NCBI RefSeq assembly: GCF_002234405.1
Contig: NZ_NMQT01000051.1
Span: 1 to 64,000 of the forward strand
Length of the DNA stretch: 64,000 nt
Direction: 5' to 3'
DNA from: Amycolatopsis thailandensis
GTDB lineage: Bacteria; Actinomycetota; Actinomycetes; Mycobacteriales; Pseudonocardiaceae
A program made the translations under genes and the position numbers. The notes under the pieces were generated by a model. That model was not told the DNA's origin, searched no databases, and saw only the letters and a program-made list of their open reading frames with translations. Shown here piece by piece: positions 1 to 8,659 of the stretch (position 1 is its first letter; each line of letters begins with the position of its first letter).

Positions 1-399
1 CCCTGGGACCGGCCGTCCGAAGCCGCCGAGCGACGCAAAGCGTTGCTGTACAACGTTTCCACGGTGACCACGCTGGCGATCGGGGTGGCGTGCATGTACG
101 CGATCCTGTTCGTGCTCGCGCTGCTCGCGGCGGCCGTCCTGATCGACAGCGGCTATCTCGCCCAGACGCTCGGGCACCCGGTCGGTGTGGGTTCGTACCT
201 GAACCTGGTGTGGTTGTGCAGTTCGGTCGGCATCGTCGCCGGCGCACTGGGATCGAGCCTGGAAGACGAAGAGACCGTGCGCAGCGCGACCTACAGCCGC
301 CGCGAACAGGAACGCCAGGAACGAAACCAGCGCCGGCAAGAACGCCGGAGGCCCGCGAACAGGAACGCCTCCGCGCAAAACTCGGCCAGGGACAAGTAA
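1..399 (+). CDS. Conserved actinobacterial membrane protein, C-terminal part
   Basis: The reading frame is open from base 1, so the gene begins outside the window; the TTG at 43 is internal. The visible 132 residues start with a charged stretch (PWDRPSEAAERRKALLYNVS), followed by two hydrophobic helices (about residues 20-45 and 62-80) and a very basic, Arg/Gln-rich cytoplasmic tail. The arrangement resembles a family of small actinobacterial membrane proteins of unknown role. No catalytic motif is visible and the function is unknown. The stop is TAA at 397-399. Confidence 0.7.
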   Translation, partial: PWDRPSEAAERRKALLYNVSTVTTLAIGVACMYAILFVLALLAAAVLIDSGYLAQTLGHPVGVGSYLNLVWLCSSVGIVAGALGSSLEDEETVRSATYSRREQERQERNQRRQERRRPANRNASAQNSARDK

Positions 400-771
400 G
401 CGACCGCGAAGTTCGGGCACGCCCGGAGTCCGCACGAGCTGAACTGTCCGACATGTTCGCCCTGCCGACACTCGACTCTGTGAACACCCGGTCCGCTGTC
501 GAAGCGTTGCGGTATCGCTTCAGCGGCCTGAGAATGACTGTCGTGGACGTTGTCGTCGGGCAGGAGAGCCACAGTGGACTTCAGGCGTCGAGTGCTCCGG
601 GCGTCGCGACCATCGCCACGTCCGACCGGCCGGTTTCGCGATGGCCACCAGGATCGCGCCGGTCTTACGTCCTCTCCTGCGCCGGGCGTCCGCCTGGCTA
701 TGGCGGGACGACCTCGCCTACGCCGAACGTCGTTATGCGTTGAGAACCGGCCGAAAGTGAAGGACCCCTTC
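400..771. other. Intergenic, no gene recognised
   Basis: This is the spacer between the membrane protein and the phosphoesterase. The phosphoesterase frame stays open back to about 550, but those residues are Arg/Ser-rich and look non-coding. A ribosome binding site lies only before 772. I see no RNA gene or strong hairpin. Confidence 0.5.
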
Positions 772-1314
772 GTGTCGAGGATTCCAGCGGACGTGGCCGG
801 GCTGCCATTGGTGGTCACCGCCACGGTCGACATGGACACCCAGGAGTACTGGGACCGGTTGCGCCGCACCTGGTTCCCGCCTGACCGGCTCAAGGTGGGA
901 GCGCACATCACGCTTTTCCATGCTCTTCCTGGAGACCATCTCGACTCGGTCGGCGCGGACTGTGCCGTACTGGCCAGCGAGACAAGCCGGTTCACGCTGG
1001 CGGTGACCGGGGTCCGGTCGCTGGGGAGCGGGGTCGCGCTCGTGCTGGACTCGCCCGAGCTGGTTTCCGTCCACAGTGGCCTGAGAAGCCGATGGCTCCG
1101 TTGGCTCACACCCCAGGACAGGCAACCTTTGATGCCTCATGTCACAGTCCAGAACAAGGTCGGCGCCGCCACCGCCGCGGCTACCCTCGCGACCCTCCGG
1201 CAGGAGATCACGCCCAGCACGGCAAGGGTGACCGGCCTGGCCGTCTGGCGTTACCTCGGTGGCCCTTGGGAACCGATCAGCAGGCACGAGTTCTCGGGAA
1301 CCGTGCCCGCCTAG
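772..1314 (+). CDS. 2'-5' RNA ligase family (2H phosphoesterase) protein
   Basis: The protein is 180 residues and belongs to the 2H phosphoesterase superfamily (LigT/ThpR-like), which acts on cyclic or 2'-5' phosphodiester bonds in RNA or nucleotides. The two signature HxT motifs are present: AHITLFHAL near residue 45 and MPHVTVQNKV near residue 120, both followed by hydrophobic strands as expected for the two-lobed fold. The length fits the family. I chose the GTG at 772 because AAGGA lies 7 nt upstream; the longer frame from 550 lacks such a site. The physiological substrate cannot be read from the sequence. A perfect hairpin follows the stop. Confidence 0.8.
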   Translation: MSRIPADVAGLPLVVTATVDMDTQEYWDRLRRTWFPPDRLKVGAHITLFHALPGDHLDSVGADCAVLASETSRFTLAVTGVRSLGSGVALVLDSPELVSVHSGLRSRWLRWLTPQDRQPLMPHVTVQNKVGAATAAATLATLRQEITPSTARVTGLAVWRYLGGPWEPISRHEFSGTVPA

Positions 1315-1330
1315 GCGTTTCGGACTTCGG

Positions 1331-1371
1331 ACGATGTGGCCGGCCCCGTGTCGAGGGACCGGCCACATCGT
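1331..1371 (+). terminator. Rho-independent-type hairpin after the phosphoesterase gene
   Basis: A perfect 13-bp inverted repeat (ACGATGTGGCCGG, 15-nt loop, complement) starts 17 nt after the stop codon. It has no clear T-tract, as is common for actinobacterial terminators. Confidence 0.75.
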
Positions 1372-1461
1372 GTGCAAACGGCCTGGGTCGGGAGAACCGG
1401 CCGTCCTCCTCACCATTTGGTCGGGCAGCGACCCTGGTGTGGTGAGGTGGTCTGATCGGGG

Positions 1462-1790
1462 CTAGGACTGGCCAGGGCGTTGCACGTCGCCGCGCCAGGC
1501 GCCGGTCTCGGAGCCGCCGCGGTTTTCGAGAAAGGTCTTGAAGCGGTCGAGGTCGCCTTGGACGCGGCGGTCGAGGATGCCGAGCTTGTCGGCGACGTTC
1601 TCCACGAATCCTTCGGGATCGATGTCCATCTGAACGGTGACCCGGGTCGGTGTTCGTCGAGGCGGTGCACGGTGACGACGCCGGCGTGGTTCGGGCCGTC
1701 GTCGGACTTCCACGCGACGCGTTCGTCCGGGTGCTGCTCATGTTCGATCGGATCGGGGAGCGTGGTGACGAACCCGGTCGGTTCGGTCTC
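1462..1790 (-). pseudogene. SRPBCC (cyclase/dehydrase) family gene, truncated and frameshifted
   Basis: On the minus strand the frame reads a typical SRPBCC C-terminal part. One frame (about 1780-1650) gives ERVAWKSDDGPNHAGVVTVH; the next frame, after one lost base near 1650, gives TRVTVQMDIDPEGFVENVA and then a polar tail rich in Gly, Arg and Gln. The N-terminal half is missing, and the homology stops where an oppositely oriented secreted-protein frame begins. An intact family member sits at 50539-50982. This is a remnant left by a rearrangement, not a working gene. Confidence 0.7.
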
Positions 1791-2430
1791 GGCTCCCTCT
1801 CCGAGTTGGGATCCGGTGGTTTCGCCGGAAGTGGTTTCCGCGGCTTGTGGCTTCCTTGGCGCCGATGAGCTTCAAAGGGCACTGGAGTCGAAGGCCGCCT
1901 ACCGGTCGGTTGAGGAGAAGCCGGTGGAGGGGCAGCGGAGCGTTGCCTATGGTTGCGAGTTCAGTCGTGTTGATGATGGGTCTGGCGTCGGTAGCTTGAT
2001 GGTGACCGCGATCAAGGGTGAGGCGGCGCCGGAGAGCGCGCTCGCCGTTGCCGAGCAGAACTGTCTGGGTGAGGGGCAGGCTCAGCCGCTGGCGGGCGCT
2101 GGGGAAGCGGCGATGTGGTGCCGGAGCGAGGACCTCGACACCCTGGTCGTAACCGTGAAGCGGAGCCACGGCGAGGTCCGGATCGCTCACTTGACGCTTG
2201 CCTGTAGTCCCATGGCCGCCAACCATCCCCGGGTACGCCTCGCTGGCGCGGCTTCTCGGCGGCAGGCTGTAGCGTCCGAGGTTGAGCGAGCCATCCGGTC
2301 TCTGATCGGACCTGAGCACGGCATGGCGCTCAATTGCCTGCCGGCAAGGCCGCGAGACGCAATGGTCTCGATGGGAATTACGTGTCCGAGGCAGCACAAA
2401 GACAGGAGCACGGACACGGACATGCCGTGA
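1762..2430 (+). CDS. Cys-containing extracytoplasmic protein (DUF3558-like), 5' end probably lost
   Basis: From about 1830 the frame gives a convincing protein: ACGFLGADELQRAL, a Tyr-Gly-Cys-Glu-Phe strand, then two further Cys positions (NCLG, MWCRSED) and LTLAC. This Cys spacing recalls DUF3558-type lipoproteins of actinomycetes. No signal peptide or lipobox precedes it; upstream of about 1790 the frame runs antisense to the SRPBCC remnant. GTG at 1762 or 1765 follows GGGGAG but with too short a spacing. I infer a gene that lost its export signal at the same junction that truncated the SRPBCC gene. The family assignment is tentative. Confidence 0.4.
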   Translation: MVTNPVGSVSAPSPSWDPVVSPEVVSAACGFLGADELQRALESKAAYRSVEEKPVEGQRSVAYGCEFSRVDDGSGVGSLMVTAIKGEAAPESALAVAEQNCLGEGQAQPLAGAGEAAMWCRSEDLDTLVVTVKRSHGEVRIAHLTLACSPMAANHPRVRLAGAASRRQAVASEVERAIRSLIGPEHGMALNCLPARPRDAMVSMGITCPRQHKDRSTDTDMP

Positions 2431-2556
2431 ACGGCAGGGGCGGCCGTCCGCAGCCGGTGAGGATCGATCCGGACGAATGATGCCTCGGTTCTCCACGTAA
2501 CGGGCGAACTGGCGAAGCTCCTCAGTAGCCGGCTTTAGTGTTGGAAGAGTGGAGCG

Positions 2557-2896
2557 TCGGGGACCACGTCGTCTCCGATCGGGCTCCGTTGCTGACGTAG
2601 AGCCTGGCACGACCTGATACGGACTGACACCCGGTTCGGCTGTGATGTCCGCGTTGACCCGCACGTATGGTCGAAATCTGACACTTCGCGGCACTGCCTG
2701 GCACAGTCGCGGAGCGGACTTTTAATCTGAGGGATTCAGCAGCTCATCGACGTGGGGCGGGTGCGCGCGCTGCGTGTGCCTAAGGAGAAATATCCAGTCG
2801 GGTTACGTTGCTGGAGCAGAAGATGTGACCCCAATTGGCAGTGGGAGGACAACGTGCTCCAGATTTGCTCCAGCTAGTGAACGGTAGCTGAAATTA
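2557..2896. repeat. Composite att-like repeat: arm R3, tRNA-like core, arm R2
   Basis: The stretch 2557-2706 is closely matched at 35797-35943, sharing the words TCTCCGAT, GGGCTCCGTTG, TGACAC and TGGCAC. The stretch 2718-2896 is closely matched at 5453-5618, sharing CAGCAGCTCATCGACGTGGG and GATGTGACC. Between them lies a tRNA-like anticodon arm (CTTTTAATC, Lys-TTT-like). Arm-core-arm order is what an attP of a tyrosine integrase looks like, so I read this as the attachment region of a former element. That interpretation is inference; the repeats themselves are visible. Confidence 0.5.
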
Positions 2897-2931
2897 GTTA
2901 CGTCAATTCTCAAAGTAAGGCGAAACGAAAA

Positions 2932-2967
2932 ACCGCCCTACCTCGGCAAACTTGCCAAGGGGGCGGT
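2932..2967 (-). terminator. Terminator downstream of the tRNA-Ala remnant (copy 1)
   Basis: A long stem (ACCGCCC...GGGCGGT with inner GGCAA/TTGCC) is followed on the minus strand by a T-run. It sits directly 3' of the tRNA 3' half at 2980, as expected for a genuine tRNA transcription unit. Confidence 0.75.
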
Positions 2968-2979
2968 GTTTCGTCACTG

Positions 2980-3175
2980 TGGAGCTAAGGGGACTCGAAC
3001 CCCTGACCCCCTCACTGCCAGTCAGGTTCAAGCAGGGCGCTGACCTGCGGTTATCGAGAACCTGCTGGTCGGCTGGAGCAGTTGGGCTCTGATCGGTGCG
3101 GTTCGGTGTTGTGGGACGCAGTTGTAGTCGACGCTGTGCTCCAGATCTGCTCCAGGAAAATTGGAGTGAGAGTTG
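2980..3175 (-). repeat. tRNA-Ala(GGC) 3' half plus element arm, copy 1 (att site)
   Basis: On the minus strand, 3021-2980 reads as the 3' half of an alanine-type tRNA: anticodon loop CTGGCAG, T-arm GGGGTTCGAGTCCCC and acceptor TAGCTCCA. The 5' half (D-arm, acceptor 5' strand) is absent. The block 2980-3021 is identical at 25074-25115, and the homology continues about 150 bp further (GAACCTGCTGGTCGGCT, GCTCCAG...TGCTCCAG, GTGAGAGT) to 25266. Tyrosine integrases commonly use tRNA 3' ends as attB, so this is taken as one end of the 22-kb island. Confidence 0.75.
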
Positions 3176-3503
3176 AGGGCGGCTCGACGACAAGAGGATG
3201 GGTGACGACCATGATCTTCGAGTTCGGACAGCCCTCATGCTGCGAATCGGCAGCCGGCAAACCAGCTGGTTAAGAGTCGGCACCTGGCGTGTCGAATGGT
3301 GCCGAGTGATACCGAACAAGACCTTAAGCCAAGGGAGCGCGACTGGCGCAGCAGAATCAAGGCGACAGCAGCTCCTTCGACTCCCAGGTAGAAGCTTCGG
3401 CGCATCCCCGGAATCCTGGTGATCAGAACTTTGCTCGTGGTCCATGGTGAACTCGTTGTCGTTGCCCTAGGTACTGCGCGGCAGCCTTCGCGGACCTGGT
3501 TCG

Positions 3504-4250
3504 ATGTTCGTCATGTCTCCTGCGCCCGATGACCCCTGGTACGCCTCCAGCACGTTTTGGGCGATCGCCGGTGTCGCGGTCGCGATTGTGTTCGGGATCG
3601 GCGCGATCGTGGCGGCGTACCGATCGCAAAATCCGCGACGCCGGCTGTACGTCTACGTCGCCAACACCACGCCTCTCATGCACGCGAAAGGCCGAGACCT
3701 CGCGATCGAGGTCCGGATTGCGGGCCGAGCGGTCGAGGACCCGTACCTCCTCACCGTTCGCGTCGTCGTCCGCGGCCGCCGCGACATTCGCAAGGACGAC
3801 TTCGACGGACCGATCAAGTTGAGGTTCGGCTCACGCATCGTGGGACTACTGGAGCGAACATCTACCACTGTCGTGCCAGCAACGCCAGCGCCGGAAGTGA
3901 CGCACCAGCCTGACACTGACCTGCTGGAGATCGCCCCGGCCCTGCTGCGTAGAGACCACGAACTGACCTACACCCTTCTGCTGGAAGGCGGCCAGCCTGC
4001 CCTGGACCCGGAAGTTCCAATCGTTGCCGACATTCGGGAAACCGAACCTGGGATGCAGCAGTTGTGGGGTCCCCTGTCGCCCTTTGTGTGCATGGCCTTT
4101 TTCGCGCTCAGCTTCGCTTCTGGGATTACATACTTTGACATGGACGGCAGTGGGGTAAGCCGAAATATCATGCTGAGTGCGGCCGTCGTAGGACTCGTTG
4201 GAACTGTGGTCACCTTTGTCGCGATGCCCAAGCAGCGATACAGCAAGTAG
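3504..4250 (+). CDS. Actinobacterial membrane protein of unknown function
   Basis: This 248-residue protein has an N-terminal helix (FWAIAGVAVAIVFGIGAIVA, residues 18-37), a soluble beta-rich domain of about 140 residues rich in Arg, Val and Asp, and two C-terminal transmembrane helices (about 197-216 and 224-242) ending in a basic tail. The architecture resembles widespread but uncharacterised actinomycete proteins whose soluble domain follows a YRSQNPRRRL-type start. ATG at 3504 or 3513 could serve as the start. It lies between the tRNA remnant and degenerate genes, so it is part of the island cargo. No enzymatic motif is seen. Confidence 0.6.
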   Translation: MFVMSPAPDDPWYASSTFWAIAGVAVAIVFGIGAIVAAYRSQNPRRRLYVYVANTTPLMHAKGRDLAIEVRIAGRAVEDPYLLTVRVVVRGRRDIRKDDFDGPIKLRFGSRIVGLLERTSTTVVPATPAPEVTHQPDTDLLEIAPALLRRDHELTYTLLLEGGQPALDPEVPIVADIRETEPGMQQLWGPLSPFVCMAFFALSFASGITYFDMDGSGVSRNIMLSAAVVGLVGTVVTFVAMPKQRYSK

Positions 4251-4402
4251 CTCAGTCCGACTTTCGGCCTCAACGGCTCGATGGAACCGAACCGCCTCGA
4301 GAACCGGCTCCTTGGTGAGGGCGGCCTGTACGGTGGAAGCCTCCTGATGGTCCCTCCAGTGTCGGTCACGCCGTCGGCGACGGCACAGCCCCGAACGAGG
4401 GA

Positions 4403-4680
4403 TCAAAGCAAACATGTGTTGGGGCTCAGAAGAGCAGGTGGGTGCAGCCCAATGGTCGGGCGCCCGGGCGGTAGTCGCCGGATGAACGCTGTCCCAGAAC
4501 GGCCGGGCTGTGTCTTTCTGCGGGGTGATGGCCCACCAGTAGGCGGGCAGGTAGTGGCGGAGGCGGTCCAGGATCCGGGTTCCTGTCCCGTGCCGCTGGT
4601 CTTCGTGGTGAATTCGAGTTCGCTGATCAGCGCGGTCCGATGGTGTGGAGCTGGTGTGGCGTTCAACTTGTAACGCGGCG
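4403..4680 (-). pseudogene. Remnant of a small unknown protein (LDRLRHYLPAYWW type)
   Basis: Two minus-strand frames join across an apparent shift near 4590: HHRTALISELEFTT in one and GTRILDRLRHYLPAYWWAI in the other, ending RPFWDSVHPATT. A related scrap (TRVLDRFRRGLPGYRWSI) occurs at 53240-53350 on the same strand. The family is unknown to me. Both copies look dead, because neither has an intact frame. Confidence 0.35.
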
Positions 4681-4859
4681 CACGTAAGTGACACGACCAC
4701 CGAACTTCTCCGGTATGCACGTGGAGACAAGGGAACAGAGCATGACCGGACCGTTTCTTCACCCGAATCCGACGACGACGCTGCGGTCGGCCCGCCGCCA
4801 GGCAGCCGCGCTAGTCGACCACGACAGCGGTCACGCCGCGGGCGAGATCCCGAGCGGAA

Positions 4860-5330
4860 GGTCCGAACTGCTGGGGGGCTGGCGTTGCAGCCAGGGCGTG
4901 ACACCGAGGCCGAGCAGTTCTATCGCGACGCTGTCGCCGTAGGCGAGTCATTCGCGCTACACGGACTGGCGAACTGGCTGTCATTGTAGTCCGGGCGTGA
5001 GGTGGAAGCCGAGCGGCAGTACCGGCGCGCGATCGCCGCGGGGACACGGCGGCGCTACAAGGACTCGCGGATTTCCTGGCGCCACAACCCGGTCGGGAGG
5101 TCGAGGCGGAACAAGCCTGCTGGGACGCTGTCGCCGCGGGTGAGGTATCGGCGCTGGACATGGCAGCCCGCTGGTTGTCGAAACATCCTGCGCACCGACC
5201 AGGGCCGCACGGCACGACAATCTGCACAACTCACTGACCTGCATCCCGCGGTACCCGGGAATTGCCGCCACCGCCGGACTGGCCGGGCCAGACCTGGTCA
5301 AAGCACGCCTCGACGCGTTGAAGATCGGGT
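4860..5330 (+). pseudogene. Degenerate tetratricopeptide-repeat gene
   Basis: Three plus-strand frames contain successive TPR-like units: EAEQFYRDAVAVGESFALHG, then REVEAERQYRRAIAAG, then TAALQGLADFLAPQPGREVE and AEQACWDAVAAGEVSALDMA. The units have the A-rich helix-turn-helix period of about 34 residues, but in-frame stops and single-base shifts separate them (for example the TAG near 4987). It is probably the tail of a former TPR or STAND-type protein. No start is recognisable. Confidence 0.6.
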
Positions 5331-5452
5331 TGAGTATCGGTGTTGGCAGCAGGCGAGTCATTGCCCGACCATCCTTGCCCCTAGGCGGTGCCGGAAGGCC
5401 TGCTGAAACCCGATGCGGGAAGCAGCGCATAGTAGTCGGCTGCGGTGTGGCT

Positions 5453-5618
5453 GCTTTTAATCCGAGAAAATCAGCAGCTCATCGACGTGGGCGGGTCCGC
5501 GCGCTGCGTGTGCTCGAGGAGATCTACCCCGGTCGGGTCACATCGCTGGAGTAGAGGATGTGACCGCAGTTGGCAGTGGAAGGACGACGTGCTTCAACTA
5601 CTGAACAGTAACTGAAAT
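5453..5618. repeat. Direct repeat R2, second copy
   Basis: This stretch matches 2718-2896, including the leading CTTTTAATC core, CAGCAGCTCATCGACGTGGG, GGTCGGGT, GATGTGACC, TTGGCAGTGG and a terminal AACTGAAAT. It looks like a core plus one arm of an att site, left by an excised or decayed element. Confidence 0.6.
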
Positions 5619-5795
5619 TCGAGGCGGAACTTGGTGCAGCAGCCCTGTGGCTACACGAAGGATCAGTGCTGGTCGGTGTACCTGTAGCCGACTCGGTAGT
5701 GCGAACGACGCTTCGTCAAAGGCCCGGTGGTCCGTCGGTCACCGGCCCGCCCGCCTCGCTGGGCTACGCTTCAGAGGAGGCGAGGAGGCGTACAG

Positions 5796-7472
5796 ATGAG
5801 CAAGTTTCACGTCGACCAGATCGAGACCCACATCAAGACCTTGTACAAGGCGAAGCTGTGGAAACCGGGGATCGACGATGTTGCCAACCTGTCCCGCCTG
5901 CTGGCATACCATGCGGTTCAACTTCTTCTGGGGACAGGTGAAGACGCCGAACGGCTGATCGAGATCACCGATGGTGGTCACGATGAGGGGATCGACGCGG
6001 TCGGTGTCGACCCGGCCGCGAAGATGGTGGTATTCGTCCAGTCGAAGTGGCGGCAGGACGGCAAAGGTTCGATGCAGCTGGGTGATGTCCTCAAATTCCT
6101 CCAGGGTGTCAAGTCGATCCTGGGGATGAAGGGGGATGAGAAACCGGCGCACGCGTCGGAAAAGACGCGCGCTGCGGTCGGAGCATTGCTGACTACACCA
6201 GGAGCGAAAATCCGCCTTGTCACTGTCACGACTGCGAGCGAGCCGCTCGCGGACGCGGTGACTGCGCCGATCGTCGAACTGCTTGGGCAGCTCGACGACC
6301 TCGAGGACACCGAGCCGCTCGCTGGGCACGATCACCTCGCCCAGGCGAACCTCTTTCGAGCGATCACGGATCGTCAGCGCACCTCCATCAACCTGAACGT
6401 CCAGATCTTGGATTGGGGGAAGGCCGCGGATCCTCACCGGATCTTCTACGGCAGGGTCAGCGCCGCGGATATCGCGACCTGGTTCACCGATCACGGCGCG
6501 GACCTGTTCGCGGACAATATCCGCGTCGTCATCCCCCGATCCGACATAAACGACGGGATCCTTAAGACCGTCAAGGGGGCTCCACAGCTGTTCATGTACT
6601 ACAACAACGGGATCACCGTGCTCGCCGAGACGATCGCGATCGCTCCTGGTGGGACACTCAACCGGGACGTCGGGTACTTCACCCTAACGGGAGCCAGCAT
6701 CGTCAACGGAGCGCAAACGGTTTCTACGCTGGGCTCGGTCAAAGGCACCGACGCCGAGCAGAATCTCGGCCAGGTCTCCGTGATGGTGCGGTGTATCGAG
6801 GTTCCGAAGGAACAGGACGATCTCGCGCAACAAATCACCCGGTTCGCCAACACGCAGAACGAGGTGTCCAGCCAGGACTTCGCGTTTCTGGACAAGGAGC
6901 AGCACCGGCTGGTTCGCGAATTGGAGGTCATCGGATACGAGTACATTCTCCGCTCCGCCGAGGTTCCTCGCTCCAAGGATCCACGACGGGTGATCGAACT
7001 CAGGCAGGCGGCGGTCGCACTCGCTTGCGCGGCGCCGAACATCGGACACGCTGTGCTGGCCAAGCGCGAAGTATCCCGCCTGTTCACGGATCAGTCCGTC
7101 TACAGAGCGCTCTTCAACCCATCGACGGACCCGATTCGGCTCAGCCGTGCGGTAGCGATCGTCTCCGGCGTGGACGGGGCACTGGACATTGTCGGCAACC
7201 AGACCGGAGGCGTCTACTCGGGGATCGCGGTCCACGGTCGGCGCGTGATCGCACACCTCATCATGCGCGCGCTCGGGGACGTTCTCCTCGCCGATCCGCA
7301 GGCAGACTTCATGAAGATCGAACGAGATGTTCCGGCCAAAGCGAGCGAACACGCCGCCGCCATTGCCAAGGTGTTTCCCTCGAACGCCTATCCTGGAAAT
7401 GTCTTCAAGAACCAATCGCGAGTCGTTGCGTTGGTGGCGGAAGCGGGCTTGGCCGACAAGGCGCGAAGATAG
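5796..7472 (+). CDS. AIPR-family abortive phage infection protein
   Basis: The protein is 558 residues. The AIPR hallmarks are clear: NNGITVLAE near residue 270, SIVNGAQTVSTL near 300 and NTQNEVSSQDFAFLD near 350. AIPR proteins were defined from abortive-infection loci. Upstream of that domain, residues 59-85 (DGGHDEGIDAVGVD ... VQSKW) look like a PD-(D/E)XK nuclease core (D, D/E, then QxK). A nucleic-acid-cleaving N-terminus controlled by the AIPR part is therefore plausible. Start: ATG at 5796 with GAGGAGG about 10 nt upstream; the frame extends to 5727 without a site. The gene stands alone, the first intact defence gene of the island. Confidence 0.88.
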   Translation: MSKFHVDQIETHIKTLYKAKLWKPGIDDVANLSRLLAYHAVQLLLGTGEDAERLIEITDGGHDEGIDAVGVDPAAKMVVFVQSKWRQDGKGSMQLGDVLKFLQGVKSILGMKGDEKPAHASEKTRAAVGALLTTPGAKIRLVTVTTASEPLADAVTAPIVELLGQLDDLEDTEPLAGHDHLAQANLFRAITDRQRTSINLNVQILDWGKAADPHRIFYGRVSAADIATWFTDHGADLFADNIRVVIPRSDINDGILKTVKGAPQLFMYYNNGITVLAETIAIAPGGTLNRDVGYFTLTGASIVNGAQTVSTLGSVKGTDAEQNLGQVSVMVRCIEVPKEQDDLAQQITRFANTQNEVSSQDFAFLDKEQHRLVRELEVIGYEYILRSAEVPRSKDPRRVIELRQAAVALACAAPNIGHAVLAKREVSRLFTDQSVYRALFNPSTDPIRLSRAVAIVSGVDGALDIVGNQTGGVYSGIAVHGRRVIAHLIMRALGDVLLADPQADFMKIERDVPAKASEHAAAIAKVFPSNAYPGNVFKNQSRVVALVAEAGLADKARR

Positions 7473-8023
7473 TCCGCGTCTTCGGGCTAAGTTTTCGCGA
7501 CTTGGGTGGAGATCGATCTCACGTGGCGTCGGCTCAGAACAACAGCGATGGCTGGACGAAGGGCTGATCTAGGAGATAGGTGAATACTGGACCATCCAGT
7601 AGATTGCCGTTGTCGTCGGTGCCTTTCGCCAGTACATGCCAGTAGCCGAGCGACACGTGCATTTTCGGTGCCCGTACGGCGGTGAACAGGGCCAGCCCGA
7701 GTGGAGCGATCGCGAAGTGCTACAACGCGACCGGACCGGTTCTTCGCCACGGACGGCGGTGCGTGGGCTCGGAAGCTCGTCCGGGTCCGCAGGACGAGCG
7801 GGGCGTACTGGTTGACGGATCTGCTAGCCGGGGTGGGCGGCAGGTTGCCCGGACGGGTGAGCGGTTTGCCTGATTCGGCTCCGTAGCTGCTATAACAATG
7901 TCTTGACGGATCGCTGTCGGTGCCGTCGTAACCGAGGTTGCGTTCCAGACTCGCTCCAACGAATCGGGGGGTGAGAGTCGAGGACGACCATAGGCCTTGG
8001 ACTGATCACGGAAGGCTGGTGCC
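7473..8023. other. Gene-poor stretch in the island
   Basis: Only short overlapping frames with poor composition are present. The right part (7918-7985) is a third, diverged copy of the element arm found at 3120-3175 and 25210-25266. I recognise no intact gene. Confidence 0.5.
7918..7985. repeat. Third, diverged copy of the element arm
   Basis: GTCGTAACCGAGG, a pair of TCCA(G/A) words (TTCCAGACTCGCTCCA) and GGTGAGAGTCGAGG align with the outer part of the two tRNA-associated repeats. No tRNA fragment accompanies it. Confidence 0.45.
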
Positions 8024-8086
8024 ATGCGGAAATTAATCTATGACATGAACGTGATGCGGGACGGCTACATCGCCGCGCCCGACAAC
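8024..8086 (+). pseudogene. Dihydrofolate-reductase-family (RibD-like) gene start, truncated
   Basis: GGAAGG precedes an ATG whose product MRKLIYDMNVMRDGYIAAPD matches the conserved first strand and loop of RibD-C/DHFR-like reductases (canonical form MRKLIY...SLDGYIAAPDG). Homology ends after about 20 residues, so this is only the 5' tip of a gene. Confidence 0.6.
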
Positions 8087-8659
8087 CCGTGTCGCCCGAC
8101 GAGGTGCCCAGTTCCAGGATCGCGATGAGATCCTCGATGGAGGCTGGCTCTGCAATCCCCGCCCTGTCAGAGGAACCCCGCTCACGGCTTGCGTGTGCAA
8201 CGCCCTGATCGAGGTCGAGAGCGGTCGGCAGCTGCTCTTGGTTAACGCGGAGGACGACGGCGATGACGTCGAAGTAGCGGAGAACTGCATTGGGGTCGCG
8301 GCCAGCCGAGCGGGGCCGATGTCGGTGGTCAGGACGTCCCTCCGTTCGTTCCGCGCTGTCAGCGCCGGTCCGTTCACGCCTTGATCAAGTCGATCAGAAG
8401 TCCGTCTCTGCAACTTTGTGCTCATACGTCGACGAACGTGGTCCGGGAGACCGCGCAGCAGAGTGTGTCTCTGGCGGGATTTGACGACGACTTGGTGGAG
8501 CGTGCGAGGCAGGCCGATGCTCGTCATCGAGAGTTGCGCCAGCGGACACGATCTCAACCGAAGGGCTTGGCAAGGCCGTTGGCCTCTGCCTGCGGGTGCT
8601 TGAGGTGATGGACCTCTTTGTCGGATTTCCCGCTGTCGGATAATGCGAAGGTGAGTCCT
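8087..8659. other. Remnant-rich stretch before the HNH-NACHT gene
   Basis: Minus-strand frames contain coherent scraps (for example ILELGTSSG and RYFDVIAVVLRVNQEQLPTA, 8100-8290). A plus-strand frame at 8440-8570 reads FDDDLVERARQADARHRELR, like the basic tail of an actinomycete plasmid protein. No intact gene is found. The minus-strand long frame 8033-9682 is the shadow of the HNH-NACHT gene. Confidence 0.35.

Noticed and set aside
2980..3021. Complete tRNA-Ala gene
   Set aside because: Only the anticodon-to-acceptor 3' half is present; no D-arm or 5' acceptor strand is found to the right.
3846..4904. 352-codon open frame on the minus strand
   Set aside because: Most of it is antisense to the 3504-4250 membrane protein; only the 4403-4680 part holds a real remnant.
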